NCBI GenBank assembly: GCA_029777335.1
Contig: JAKOSN010000073.1
Span: 24,195 to 88,194, forward strand
Direction: 5' to 3'
Origin: Planctomycetota bacterium
Lineage (GTDB): Bacteria > Planctomycetota > Planctomycetia > Gemmatales > Gemmataceae
Length of the DNA stretch: 64,000 bases
Below the pieces are notes generated by a model that saw only the letters and a program-made list of their open reading frames with translations, was not told where the DNA came from and searched no databases. Below, one piece after another: positions 18,953 to 30,701 of this stretch. Position 1 is the first letter of the stretch. Each line of letters starts with the position of its first letter. The position numbers and the translations under genes were made by a program.

Positions 18953-20659
18953 ATGGCCAAAGATAGAACCATGATCACGCGCACTCCCTGGGTCCTGCTC
19001 CCGTGCACCCTCCTGTTTAGTTTCACGACGGTCCAGGCCGCCGATCCGCCAAAACCAGTGAAGGTGTTCATTCTCGCCGGCCAGTCCAACATGGAAGGGC
19101 AAGCCGTCGCGGACCTTGAAGGCAAGGATTACAACAACGGCAAGGGGACTCTCAAGGCTCTTCTGAAAGATCCCGCCAGGGCCCCGCTCGTCAAGCATCT
19201 GGTAACCGACAAGGGCAAGTGGACCATTCGCGAAGACGTCTGGGTGCGTTACCAGCGGGAGAAGCGACCGCTGCTCGCCGGTCCACTCACCATCGGCTTT
19301 GCAGTGTATGGAGGCACCCATCACTTCGGCCCGGAATTGCAGTTTGGTCACGTCGTGGGTGATCACTTCACCGAGCAGGTTCTCCTGATCAAAACCGCCT
19401 GGGGTGGCAAGAGTCTCTATCGAGACTTCCGTCCCCCCAGTTCCGGGGGCGTGGTTGGCCCCTACTACACGAAGATGCTCGCCGAGGTTCGTGAGGCGCT
19501 GGCGAACCTGAAGACTGACTTCCCAGGGTACGCTGGCCAGGGTTACCAACTCGCCGGCTTTGTGTGGTATCAGGGGTGGAACGACGGGGTGGATCCCAAA
19601 CACGCCATTCCGGAGTACGAGCAGAACCTGGTCAACCTGATCAAGGATGTGCGCAAGGATCTCAAGGCCCCGAACCTCCCGGTGGTGGTCGGCGAGTTGA
19701 CCGGCCCGTGGGTCGATGCGCCGGGGGAGTGGGCGACCCTGCGCAAGGCGCAGGCAGCTGCCACCACCCGACCCGAGTTCCGAGGGAACGTGTTATTTGT
19801 TCCCACCCACGATTTTGTCCGCGCTGCGCAGGAGTCTCCAAACCCGGGGCACGGGCATCACGAGTTTGGTAACGCCGAGACTTACTTCCTTGTTGGCGAC
19901 GCCCTTGGCAAGGGGATGCTCAAACTCGTCACGCAGCTACCCAAACGCCCCGAACCACCAAAAAGAAAGGCCGAGCCCGCCAAACCGACGTCGCACACTG
20001 TCAAAACTCTTGAAGGTTGGACCATTCGTGTGGACGACCGCTTGCTGAAGGCTCCCAATGACGAAGTGGGCACCCGCGCCCTTCGGTTCCTTGAAGCGAA
20101 ACTCCAGGATATCAAGGCGGTGGTGCCGGCGGACAAGGTCAAGAAACTCCAGGCGGTGACCATTGTGCTGGATCTGACCCACGGGGATCTCGGCCCCATG
20201 CAGTATCACCCCGATGCGGGCTGGCTCAAGGCGAACGGCTATTCCCCAGACCTGGCCCGATGCGTCCACCTCCCTCGGGCCGCGGAGGTGGCCACCGTGC
20301 GCAACATTCGGGAGCAACCGTGGGTGATCTTGCACGAGTTGGCCCACGCCTATCACGATCAGGTGCTTGGTTTCGAGGAACCGCGGATCAGAGAAGCGTA
20401 CGAGAAATACAAAAAAAGCGGGCGTGGTGAAAAGGCTCTCCTGTACGATGGCCGGCGCGTCAAGCACTATGCGTTGACCGACCACAAGGAGTTTTTCGCC
20501 GAGATGACGGAGAGCTACTTCGGTGTGAATGACTTTTTCCCCTTCAACCGCGCCGAGTTGAAAGAGGCAGAACCCGCGATCTACGAACTGATGCAGTATG
20601 TCTGGGAAACTCCGCCCGCAAAGAGCCAGAAGAAAACCTCCCCCGCTGAGAAGCGCTAA
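18953..20659 (+). CDS. SASA-type esterase fused to a zinc metallopeptidase-like domain
   Basis: 568 residues. After a signal peptide comes a sialate O-acetylesterase-like SGNH domain (about 35-330) with the nucleophile motif ILAGQSNMEGQ, the TAWGGKSLY block and WYQGWND; it would remove acetyl groups from carbohydrates. Residues about 345-555 form a second domain with the zinc motif HELAHAYHD (HExxH) and a downstream EFFAEMTESYFG whose Glu is a plausible third ligand, as in lethal-factor/anthrax-type minimal metallopeptidases. The pairing on one chain is unusual. The signal peptide may start at the second ATG (18971); neither ATG has a clear ribosome site. Confidence 0.8.
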   Translation: MAKDRTMITRTPWVLLPCTLLFSFTTVQAADPPKPVKVFILAGQSNMEGQAVADLEGKDYNNGKGTLKALLKDPARAPLVKHLVTDKGKWTIREDVWVRYQREKRPLLAGPLTIGFAVYGGTHHFGPELQFGHVVGDHFTEQVLLIKTAWGGKSLYRDFRPPSSGGVVGPYYTKMLAEVREALANLKTDFPGYAGQGYQLAGFVWYQGWNDGVDPKHAIPEYEQNLVNLIKDVRKDLKAPNLPVVVGELTGPWVDAPGEWATLRKAQAAATTRPEFRGNVLFVPTHDFVRAAQESPNPGHGHHEFGNAETYFLVGDALGKGMLKLVTQLPKRPEPPKRKAEPAKPTSHTVKTLEGWTIRVDDRLLKAPNDEVGTRALRFLEAKLQDIKAVVPADKVKKLQAVTIVLDLTHGDLGPMQYHPDAGWLKANGYSPDLARCVHLPRAAEVATVRNIREQPWVILHELAHAYHDQVLGFEEPRIREAYEKYKKSGRGEKALLYDGRRVKHYALTDHKEFFAEMTESYFGVNDFFPFNRAELKEAEPAIYELMQYVWETPPAKSQKKTSPAEKR

Positions 20660-20695
20660 ACCATCCAGATCACCAGGCCACACAGAGGATTGTCC

Positions 20696-21772
20696 ATGCC
20701 ACGCCATCTCCTCTCCCGCCGCGAGTTCGTTGCCACTGCTGCGGCCGCCGTTTCTCTCCCCTGCACCCTTCGCGCCGAGAAGCCGCAGCCCAGGGACGAG
20801 CCAGTCGCGTTCTTTCTCGTCGGAGATACCCATTTTCTTGCCGACAAGGAGAACCCCACCAAACTCAACAAGCGATCCGCGACCGTGACCGCACGGCTGG
20901 TTGATTGGCTCAATAAACTCCCCGGTACAGCGATTCCCAGGGAAGCGGGCGGAGGAACGGTGCTCGCACCTCGCGGGGTCATCCACGCCGGCGACTGCAT
21001 CGATACCGGAGACAAGGCCAATGTGAAGATGCAGGAAACCGAATGGGCAGCATTCACCGACGCCTACGGCCTCACGGGGAAGGACGGCCGACTGAAGGTG
21101 CCGGTTTACGAGGTTCATGGCAACCACGATAGCCCACGGGGCGACGGCCTGGTGGTCAAGAAGATCATTGCACGCAACAAGACACGCCCGGGGGTCACGC
21201 GCACCTCCCAGAACGGGGTTCACTACTCGTGGGATTGGGGCGGAGTTCACTTCGTCAATCTCGGCATCGTTGTCGGCCAGGTGGCGAGCGTAACTCGCAA
21301 ACGCCGCTATGGTCCGCTTGGCAGCCTCGATTTCCTGGTGCGCGATCTGAAGGAGAAGGTTGGCACATCGGGTAAACCAGTCGTTCTCACCCATCATGTC
21401 GATATGCTCCGCTATGCGAAACCGCTGCCGATCGAGGAGAAGAAGGCAGAGGGGATGGAGTGGGACCCGGCGGACGTGAAGGGCTTCCACGACGCCCTGA
21501 AGGGGTACAACATCGCGGCAATTCTCTACGGCCACACCCACGCCCGAAACGTCTTCCGCTGGGACGGCTCCGCCAAACCTTCGAAAACGGGGATCCCCAC
21601 GTTCAACGTCGACAACAGCAGTCACTTCGGCGGCTCGCAGCAAGCCTTCTTCTACTTTGAAATCCACCCCGACAGGCTGATTGTCCGCGAGTACCAGACC
21701 AACAACGCCTGGGAGACCGGAACGTGGACCCCGCAAACGTGGACCGCTCCAATCCCCGCGACCAGGAGTTAA
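20696..21772 (+). CDS. Tat-exported calcineurin-like metallophosphoesterase
   Basis: 358 residues. Tat-type signal SRREFVATAAAAVSLPC, then the dimetal phosphoesterase motifs in order: VGDTHF (GDxH), HAGDCIDTGD (GDxxD variant), YEVHGNHDS (GNHD), LTHHVDM and YGHTHARN (GHxH). Substrate unknown; exported family members often act on phosphodiesters. GAGGA lies 7 bases before the ATG, and the gene starts 36 bp after the preceding esterase, suggesting one operon running to 25508. Confidence 0.88.
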   Translation: MPRHLLSRREFVATAAAAVSLPCTLRAEKPQPRDEPVAFFLVGDTHFLADKENPTKLNKRSATVTARLVDWLNKLPGTAIPREAGGGTVLAPRGVIHAGDCIDTGDKANVKMQETEWAAFTDAYGLTGKDGRLKVPVYEVHGNHDSPRGDGLVVKKIIARNKTRPGVTRTSQNGVHYSWDWGGVHFVNLGIVVGQVASVTRKRRYGPLGSLDFLVRDLKEKVGTSGKPVVLTHHVDMLRYAKPLPIEEKKAEGMEWDPADVKGFHDALKGYNIAAILYGHTHARNVFRWDGSAKPSKTGIPTFNVDNSSHFGGSQQAFFYFEIHPDRLIVREYQTNNAWETGTWTPQTWTAPIPATRS

Positions 21773-21847
21773 CGTCCCCTTGGCCGAAATTCCAGGAGGC
21801 GTGCCACGCCGCGTTCTGCACTCACAACTGGCAATACTGGAGCTCTC

Positions 21848-24394
21848 ATGCGATTGGTACGCTCCCTCCTCGCCGTACTGGCGGTTTGCAGCCTCACGAT
21901 CCCGACCGACGCGGCCGAACCGTTGCTCGCCCCGCAACCGCTCCTCGACCACGAGACATTCTGGGACAACAAGGATTGGGACTGGTACAAGGCGAATATC
22001 CCGTTCTTTGAGTGCCCGGATGCCGATCTCCAGACCACCTACTACTATCGCTGGGAGTTGCTGACCAAGCACCTCACCTACGGCTCGCCGAACAGCGGCT
22101 ATTCCTTCACCGAGTTCATCGATCGGCCGTTCTGGTCCGGGGCCTACGGAGCTATTTCGTGTCCGGCAGGGCACCAACTCTACGAGGCCCGCTGGTTGCG
22201 CACTCCTCGCTACGCGCGCGACTACGCCCGCTACTGGTTTCGCACTCCCGGCGCGCAGCCACGCAACTACAGCACCTGGCTTGCGGATGGAGTGTGGGCG
22301 GTCCATCGTGTCCATCCCAACGACGCCTTCCTGATCGATCTCCTTCCTGACCTCAAGAAAAACTACCACGGCTGGGAGGTGCGCCATTTCGTCCCGGAGG
22401 TAGGACTGTTCTGGCAAACCGGGCACGACGACGGGATGGAATTCAACATCAACAGCCGGCAAACCAAAGACATCCTGCGCGGGGCACCGGGTTACCGACC
22501 AACGCTCAACGCCTACCTGTGGGCCGACGCCCTGGCGATTGCGCGCGTCGCCGAGCTGGCGGGCGAGAAGGCGACCGCCGACGTCTATCGCGTGAAGGCA
22601 GCCCAGCTCAAGGAGAACCTCCAGAAGAAACTCTGGGATCCCAAACGACACTTCTTCTTCCCCCTGTCCCAGCGGGACGAGGAGGCCGACGGCTTCAAGG
22701 TCAAGGCACTGTCACTCACCCATCAAACCGGCCGCTACGCAGGGAGCGAATACGGCCGTGAGTTGATTGGCTATGTCCCCTGGCAATTCTCGCTGCCGGA
22801 CAGCGGGAAAGGCTACGAGGTGGCGTGGAAGAAATTGATGGACAGAGATGGCTTCGCCGCCCCCTTTGGCCCGACCACGGTGGAGCGCAAGGATCCGATG
22901 TTTCTGCTCAAGAAAACCTGCTGCTGGTGGAGCGGACAGTCGTGGCCGTACGCCACCAGCCAAACGCTCAAGGCGCTGGCGAACCTCCTCCAGGGTTACG
23001 AGCAGAATACGATCACCAAAACCGAATACGTGAAGTTGCTGACCACCTTCGCAAAGACGCACCGAAAGAACGGCAAACCCTACCTGGCCGAGGCGTGCCA
23101 CCCGGATACCGGCTCGTTCGAGGGCCACGACGGGTATAACCACAGCGAACATTACTTCCACTCGTCCTTCAACGATCTCGTCATCACGGGACTCGTCGGC
23201 ATCTGTCCGCGCGACGACGACACCCTGGAAGTAAAACCCCTGGCTCCCGAGGACTGGGCGTACTTTGCTCTCGATAGCGTACCCTATCGCGGACACCTCC
23301 TCAGTGTCCTCTGGGACCGCGACGGCACCCGCTACAAGCGTGGGAAGGGTTTGAAACTCTACGCGGATGGGAAGGAAATCGCTGCTTCTCCAACGCTCGC
23401 CCCGCTCAAAGCCAAACTCTCTGCGCGGGCACAGGCGCCTCTGCCCGCGAGCACTCCCGTCAACTTTGCCGTGAACAACGACGGCACCTATTTCCCTCGA
23501 ATCTCCGCCACGTATGCGCATCCACGAACCTCGATTGCGAAGCTGACCGACGGCAACTACTGGTATCATCGCGACCCGCCCAACCGCTGGACCTGCGAGG
23601 GTTCTCCCCATGCCAGCGATTCGGTCGTCGTTGATTTCGGCACCAAACGGACGGTTCACACAGCCAAGCTGTACTTCCTTGAGGACAACAGGGGCGTTGT
23701 TCCGCCAACAAAAGTGCAGCTCGATTACTGGGACGGCAAGGAGTGGAAAGCGATCCCAGGAGCGATCCCTACCCCGGAGAAACCAACGGGGCGACGCGCC
23801 AATGTCATCCGTTTCCCCACCCTGACGACAACCAGGGTGCGTGCGGTCTTCCAGCATGCCACGCGGGGCAAGACCGGGATGACCGAGTTCGAGGTGTGGG
23901 GCGACGCTCGGTTGCCACTCGATACTCCTCCTCACCCGACGGGGAACCTCGCCTACAATCCGGGGGATCGACCCTTCCCAAAGGCCAGTGCCTCCTATGC
24001 AGATCGATTTGGAGGCAAACCTGCGCTGGCCATCGATGGGAAGACCAATTTCCTCCCCACGCCCACCAATCGCTGGACCAGCTACGAATCCCCTCACGAA
24101 TCGGACTGGCTCGAAGTGGACTTCGGCGCGGAGAAGACGTTTACGCGCATCGAACTCGCCATCTACGACGATCGCGGGGGTGTGCAGCCCCCCAGCCGTT
24201 ACGACATCGAATACTGGGAGGGGAAAGCATGGCAGCCGGTGAAGAACGCCCGCAAATCCCCGGAAAAACCGACAGGAAGTGAGTTCAACGAGGTGCGGTT
24301 CGATCCGGTCAAGGCAAGCAAGGTTCGGGTGGTCTTCACACACGCGGGGAAGGCACGAAGCGGAGTTTCCGAACTTCTCATCTGGAATGACTGA
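21848..24394 (+). CDS. Exported glycoside hydrolase (MGH1/GH63-like) with two discoidin-type domains
   Basis: 848 residues. Signal peptide, then an (alpha/alpha)6-barrel-like hydrolase domain (about 25-520) of the mannosylglycerate hydrolase MGH1/GH63-like group: DWYKANIPFFECPD, YYYRWELLTKHLTYG, SGYSFTEFIDRPFWSGAYGA, QTGHDDGMEFNINSRQ with the acidic residues expected of a catalytic site, and CCWWSGQSWPYATSQ. Residues about 535-690 and 700-848 are two F5/8 type C (discoidin) carbohydrate-binding modules sharing NRWTCEGSPHASDSVVVDFG/NRWTSYESPHESDWLEVDFG. It is likely to cleave oligosaccharides outside the cytoplasm. It belongs to the exported-hydrolase run 18953-25508. Confidence 0.85.
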   Translation: MRLVRSLLAVLAVCSLTIPTDAAEPLLAPQPLLDHETFWDNKDWDWYKANIPFFECPDADLQTTYYYRWELLTKHLTYGSPNSGYSFTEFIDRPFWSGAYGAISCPAGHQLYEARWLRTPRYARDYARYWFRTPGAQPRNYSTWLADGVWAVHRVHPNDAFLIDLLPDLKKNYHGWEVRHFVPEVGLFWQTGHDDGMEFNINSRQTKDILRGAPGYRPTLNAYLWADALAIARVAELAGEKATADVYRVKAAQLKENLQKKLWDPKRHFFFPLSQRDEEADGFKVKALSLTHQTGRYAGSEYGRELIGYVPWQFSLPDSGKGYEVAWKKLMDRDGFAAPFGPTTVERKDPMFLLKKTCCWWSGQSWPYATSQTLKALANLLQGYEQNTITKTEYVKLLTTFAKTHRKNGKPYLAEACHPDTGSFEGHDGYNHSEHYFHSSFNDLVITGLVGICPRDDDTLEVKPLAPEDWAYFALDSVPYRGHLLSVLWDRDGTRYKRGKGLKLYADGKEIAASPTLAPLKAKLSARAQAPLPASTPVNFAVNNDGTYFPRISATYAHPRTSIAKLTDGNYWYHRDPPNRWTCEGSPHASDSVVVDFGTKRTVHTAKLYFLEDNRGVVPPTKVQLDYWDGKEWKAIPGAIPTPEKPTGRRANVIRFPTLTTTRVRAVFQHATRGKTGMTEFEVWGDARLPLDTPPHPTGNLAYNPGDRPFPKASASYADRFGGKPALAIDGKTNFLPTPTNRWTSYESPHESDWLEVDFGAEKTFTRIELAIYDDRGGVQPPSRYDIEYWEGKAWQPVKNARKSPEKPTGSEFNEVRFDPVKASKVRVVFTHAGKARSGVSELLIWND

Positions 24395-24452
24395 GTTTCG
24401 TTCCGGGCAGAGTTCGAGAGGTTGCCCCCACAGAGCAATCGGGAGAATGGTC

Positions 24453-25508
24453 ATGGTTGAGAACGGGCGCGTTTGTTTCCGAACCCTCCTCCCCCTGGCC
24501 CTGCTGTTCGCACCAGCGTGGAGCGTGGGGAGTGCTCAGGATCTCTCGAAAACCCCGCTACCCGAGGGGTTGGTCGCCAAGGACACGGTCCCTGCCTCCG
24601 CCGCGGTGGTTTGCTTTCTGGAAGGGCCGGCGGTCGATGCCGAGGGCAATGTGTTTTTCAGCGACATCGCCGGCAATCGCATCCTGAAGAGGGACCCGAA
24701 AGGAGTGATCACCACGTTCCGTTCCGATAGTGGCCGCACCAATGGCAATTACTTCGATGCTCAGGGGCGACTGATCAGTTGTGAAGGGAGCGAGCAAGGC
24801 CCAGGTCGCCGTCGCGTCGTCCGCACCGATATGAAAACCGGCAAGGTGACCGTACTGACCGAGCGCTACGAGGGCAAACGTTACAACAGCCCCAACGATT
24901 GCTGCGTGGATGCCAAGGGACGCATCTGGTTCACCGATCCGCGCTATGGCGCTGATCGGACCGATCTGGAGATGGACGTCGAGGGAGTCTATCGCATTGA
25001 CCCTAACGGGAAGGTGAAACGGCTGCTGACGCAGAAGGAAATCCAGCGACCCAACGGCATCGCCATCTCACCAGACGACAGGATTCTGTACGTGGTCGAC
25101 AGTCATCAGCAGGAAGGGGGCAACCGCAAGATCTGGGCGTTCGATCTTGGTGCCGACGGTTCACTGTCCAGACAGCGCGTGGTCTACGACTTTGGGAAGG
25201 GGCGTGGCGGCGATGGCATGCGTGTCGATCGGAACGGCAATCTCTGGGTGGCAGCGGGTATCAACAAACCACGTGGCAACCCCGGAGAATCGCTCGACGT
25301 CCCCGCGGGGGTTTATGTGATCTCCCCCAAAGGCAAGCTGCTCGGACGCATCCCCATTCCAGAAGATCTCATCACCAACGTGGCGTTCGGTGGATCGGGG
25401 CGCAAAACACTCTATGTGACCGCGGGCAAGACCCTGTATCGCTTCCCGGTCAACGTCTCGGGCCACGCGGTCTACCCTCCCCTGGAGCGCAAAGCAGAAC
25501 CACGCTGA
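24453..25508 (+). CDS. SMP-30/gluconolactonase-like exported protein
   Basis: 351 residues with a signal peptide (LLPLALLFAPAWSVGSAQ). Six-bladed propeller of the SMP-30/gluconolactonase family: LEGPAVDAEGNVFFSDIAGN (metal-ligand Glu), NSPNDCCVDAKGRIWFTDP (Asn and Asp ligands) and LYVVDSHQQEG (Asp). It would hydrolyse sugar lactones. Two ATGs lie 6 bases apart; the second (24453) has GGAG at a proper 7-base distance. Last gene of the plus-strand hydrolase run. Confidence 0.88.
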   Translation: MVENGRVCFRTLLPLALLFAPAWSVGSAQDLSKTPLPEGLVAKDTVPASAAVVCFLEGPAVDAEGNVFFSDIAGNRILKRDPKGVITTFRSDSGRTNGNYFDAQGRLISCEGSEQGPGRRRVVRTDMKTGKVTVLTERYEGKRYNSPNDCCVDAKGRIWFTDPRYGADRTDLEMDVEGVYRIDPNGKVKRLLTQKEIQRPNGIAISPDDRILYVVDSHQQEGGNRKIWAFDLGADGSLSRQRVVYDFGKGRGGDGMRVDRNGNLWVAAGINKPRGNPGESLDVPAGVYVISPKGKLLGRIPIPEDLITNVAFGGSGRKTLYVTAGKTLYRFPVNVSGHAVYPPLERKAEPR

Positions 25509-25554
25509 AGGAACATTCGTGGCGGCGCAGAAGGCCCACGCGTGGGTGGGGTAG

Positions 25555-25603
25555 GAAGGCAAGTTGGACGATCCGTGGTCATACCCCTGGAGAGCTTGCC
25601 TTC
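25555..25603. terminator. Candidate bidirectional hairpin between convergent genes
   Basis: GAAGGCAAG (25555) and CTTGCCTTC (25595) form a 9-bp stem between the SMP-30 stop and the opposing CE15 stop. A perfect 12-base palindrome CCCACGCGTGGG lies just before it at 25535. No clear T tract. Confidence 0.4.
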
Positions 25604-25612
25604 TCAATTCGG

Positions 25613-27019
25613 TCACTTCTTCTTCGTCGCTTCAGGCGTCGAGATATACTTGCCAGCCCATTCAAAAAAGGTCGGGAAATTGGGGGTGTTGGTATGACCC
25701 CCACTATGTTGCCTCCAGGCCAGTTCACCGCCGAGGAGGGTATCGACCGCGGGCATCTTGTCGGTCAGGTAGTTGCCGGGCGTACCGAGGTCCTTCTTAC
25801 CCAGGAGGCGATACACGGGACCTGCCAGCACCGCGGCCATGAAACTGCCGTGGGCATCGACCCAGTTGGGATCGCCCTTCTCCGGAATGCCGTAGCTGAT
25901 CAGGCACAGGCGGGGAGCGCACAGAGCAATCAATTCATGTTGATCGACGGGGAGGTCAGCCGCCGTTTTCTTGCCGAAGGTCGAGTCTTCAGCGGCATAT
26001 TTCAGGAAGTTGCCGGCCATCCAGTGGTACTCCCCACGGCCGGCCAGGTTTTCCAGAAGCTCGCCAAAATCGCGTCGAAACAACTTGGCGCCCCCTGCGC
26101 CGGATGAGGCGACGAACCCCGCCGCAATCCGCGTATCGAAGGCAGTGGCGACCAGGGCCGCCTTGCCGTAACGCGATACGCCGGTAATGCACACCTTCTT
26201 CGGATCAACTCCCGACTCCCTGGTCCCTTCAAAATAATCAATGAGCCGACCCAGGCCCCAGGCCCAGGCGCGCAACGCTCCCCAGTCCTCGGGGCTGCGC
26301 GGCTGTCCCTTGTTGGTCAGACCAATAATCCCTTCGCGAAGCCGGCTATTGTCTCCCTGGATGCTGTTGGGGCTGATCGTCCCATATCCCCAGCCCTTGT
26401 TGAGCGCCTGCTGGGTCCAGGAGTTTGGTCCACCTCGACTGGACCCAAACCCGAAGTCGAACTGAATGATGATCGGCACGGGGCCCGAGGCATCCTTGGG
26501 GACGGTGTAACTGGCCTGAATGGCGACCTTGATCTTGGGAAAGGCGCTGTTGTCGACGTTGCCGACCAGCGTTCGGGTGATCGTCGCAATCCCACCGCTC
26601 TTGCCCTCAGTGGTTTTCGTCACCTCCCACTTCACCCTGGGAACCTTTTTCGGAATCCGTCCGTAGACCTCGCGCTCAAAGTCCTCGACAATTTCGGCGC
26701 GGCGTTTGGACCACTGGTCGGCAGACTTCACCTTGTCGCCATTCTTGAAGGTCATGAGGTCTGGCAAGCTGTCCTTGAAGCGGTTGGCGGTCGCCTCACT
26801 GGAGGTGTCTCTCCCACCCCCGCTGCGTCCAGGCCGCATCTTTTTGATGCCCAGTCTGGTGAGCATGTGCTGATAGTCATCGTAGTCGGCAGGAATGAAA
26901 TCCGGCAGCTTGCCTCCTCCCCTGGGACCCTGGCCGAAGGAGGAGGTGCACGACAGCAGCACACCGAAAAGGACCACGGTTAGCCGCGCAACGTACCGTG
27001 TGAACGGATTCTCGAACAT
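25613..27019 (-). CDS. Exported CE15-like glucuronoyl esterase
   Basis: 468 residues with signal peptide (VARLTVVLFGVLLSCTSSFG). The alpha/beta-hydrolase core carries the CE15 nucleophile motif GVSRYGKAAL (GxSRxG form), preceded by WGYGTISPNSIQGDN and RAWAWGLGRLIDYF, and a C-terminal RQHSGGHTNTPNFPTF with the candidate catalytic His. CE15 enzymes split esters between glucuronic acid of xylan and lignin alcohols. Start at 27019: AAGGG lies 7 bases upstream and the signal peptide follows. It fits with the CE1 esterase and GH10 xylanase nearby as a glucuronoxylan set. Confidence 0.85.
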   Translation of the reverse strand: MFENPFTRYVARLTVVLFGVLLSCTSSFGQGPRGGGKLPDFIPADYDDYQHMLTRLGIKKMRPGRSGGGRDTSSEATANRFKDSLPDLMTFKNGDKVKSADQWSKRRAEIVEDFEREVYGRIPKKVPRVKWEVTKTTEGKSGGIATITRTLVGNVDNSAFPKIKVAIQASYTVPKDASGPVPIIIQFDFGFGSSRGGPNSWTQQALNKGWGYGTISPNSIQGDNSRLREGIIGLTNKGQPRSPEDWGALRAWAWGLGRLIDYFEGTRESGVDPKKVCITGVSRYGKAALVATAFDTRIAAGFVASSGAGGAKLFRRDFGELLENLAGRGEYHWMAGNFLKYAAEDSTFGKKTAADLPVDQHELIALCAPRLCLISYGIPEKGDPNWVDAHGSFMAAVLAGPVYRLLGKKDLGTPGNYLTDKMPAVDTLLGGELAWRQHSGGHTNTPNFPTFFEWAGKYISTPEATKKK

Positions 27020-27563
27020 GATTCCCTTCCCGAACAGGTTGAAGAGATGGCACCTCGGCAACTGTTGCGGCTCAGCCACCGCTCGGCCCTGGACCGAGAT
27101 CGCCACACCGAAATGGTGCAAGACCGCCTGATTCTATCGAAACGCCACGCGCCCGCAAGAAAATACCAGACAACGACGGTGGATTGGCATTTTGACGCAC
27201 AAACTGCGGGATGTGGACTTCCGGTTTGCTGAACAGCTCCAGGGCGAGGTCGACGGTGTAGGGTGCGACCTCGCCGAGCTGAGAGCGGCGTGGAGGGGTT
27301 GAATGGGGAGGTGACCTGCGCAACATCGGCACGTCGCGCTCGGCTACCACACACCTTCCGTGAGAGCAATGGTGTCTTGAAACGGACAAAAAAGGAGCAG
27401 CGGCCACACGGTCGACCGCGCTCGCGAACATTCTCAGTGGTGTCGGACCATTGTCAGTAAACCAACGCTCCTCGTTGAGGCTTTCCCACCTGGAGCGGGT
27501 CTGTAGGTCCCAACCTCCTGCCTGGGAGGAGCGTCCTCGTCGGTGGTATGCGTTAGAGGTGCC
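27020..27563. other. Intergenic region without a supported gene
   Basis: About 550 bp between the CE15 gene start and the end of the CE1 gene. No convincing gene, RNA or repeat seen; it should contain the CE15 promoter. Confidence 0.4.
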
Positions 27564-27569
27564 CGCTCT

Positions 27570-29594
<2,025 letters not shown>

Positions 29595-30080
29595 CTAGTT
29601 ACCGCGTTGAGCACCACTGCCCCCCGCCGGTTTGGGTCGCTCGCTGAGACGTGCCTTTGCCACAGCCAGGTTGTCGATCAGACGCCGCAGGCCATCGATC
29701 AACCCCCGCGCCTCCTCTTCGGAAAAGCCCGCCAGCATCTGCTGGCGAATCGGCTCACTCGTCTTCCAGAATCGCTCGAACAGGCGTCGTCCCTTGGCGG
29801 TAAGGGTGACGAGGCGCGCCCGATTGTCTTCGGGATGTCGCGTGCGGGCCACCAGGCCACGACCTTCGAGGAGCACCAACATGGCCCGAATCGTGCTGGG
29901 ATCCGACGAAGCACGGCGAGCCAGTTCTTGCTGCATGATCGCATCCTGTTCCGCCAAACACGCGAGCAAGACAAACTGATCAGCAGTCACTCCATACCGG
30001 GAAAAGTGCGCGTCCGAGACGCGGTGCATGCCGAAGTATGCGGCACGGAGGAGACGCGGCAGTTCGCTACTGTGGTTCAT
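29595..30080 (-). CDS. MarR-family transcriptional regulator
   Basis: 161 residues, the usual MarR length. Winged helix-turn-helix at about residues 35-100: LLACLAEQDAIMQQELARRA, SSDPSTIRAMLVLLEGRGLV and the wing ARTRHPEDNRARLVTLTAKG (DxR-type wing). It is divergent from the DevC/A/B-like exporter genes, and a palindrome lies between them at 30261. Probable job: repressor of that exporter and of itself, released by a small ligand. The ATG at 30080 begins the family's normal N-terminus; a longer frame upstream is not used. Confidence 0.88.
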   Translation of the reverse strand: MNHSSELPRLLRAAYFGMHRVSDAHFSRYGVTADQFVLLACLAEQDAIMQQELARRASSDPSTIRAMLVLLEGRGLVARTRHPEDNRARLVTLTAKGRRLFERFWKTSEPIRQQMLAGFSEEEARGLIDGLRRLIDNLAVAKARLSERPKPAGGSGAQRGN

Positions 30081-30260
30081 GATCACTGGTGACAGGCAAA
30101 CAATATGTATACGCATTAACTTCGGCCATCTTACCTCACCGAGAGCCAACGTCAACGGAAGAATCTGTTTGGCGATCTCCCAGGCGATGAACCGCTCCTG
30201 TTCGCGGCAGAACACTCTCCCCTCTCGTCCAGGGATGGTGCCACTGGCGAATCTCAACAC

Positions 30261-30276
30261 ATAAACATTTGTTTAT
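30261..30276. promoter_or_regulatory. Candidate MarR operator palindrome
   Basis: ATAAACATTTGTTTAT: perfect 7-bp arms (ATAAACA / TGTTTAT) around TT, in an AT-rich island of a GC-rich genome, between marR and the exporter operon. Size and symmetry suit a MarR dimer. Confidence 0.6.
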
Positions 30277-30701
30277 ACACTGGTCGAACCAGGAACCGGT
30301 GACGACAGACCAACCCGACCAGTGCGGACGTGCAATGCCCTCTCGCTGTGCAGCCTCACCCAGGCGATTGTTTCGCCAAACCGCTCTTGCCCGAACTCCT
30401 CGGTCCCCCAACTCCGTCCGAGAAGTTCGTCCTTCTCATGGGCGTTTCCGTCTGCCCTGCTGCAAGATCCGCACACCTTCACGCCAGAAAGAACCGCCCT
30501 ACCCCGTCCGGAGGAGATCGAAACCAGGCCGGAGCACAATTTGTTTTCGTCATGGGAAACCCTTCAATGAGGACTGGCTGCTTGTTCCCTGTTTGGCTCG
30601 CAACTTGCTACTCTAGCTTCTCGGTGATTCTCCTCCGAGAAGGCGCACCGCCTTCCAGCCAGGACACCCTGGCTGGAATCCTCGGGAGGAAGGGGGATGC
30701 C

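Noticed and set aside
30330..30701. N-terminal extension of the ABC permease
   Set aside because: The extra residues are not protein-like and cross the operator region; the GTG at 30702 has a good ribosome site and the family-typical N-terminus.
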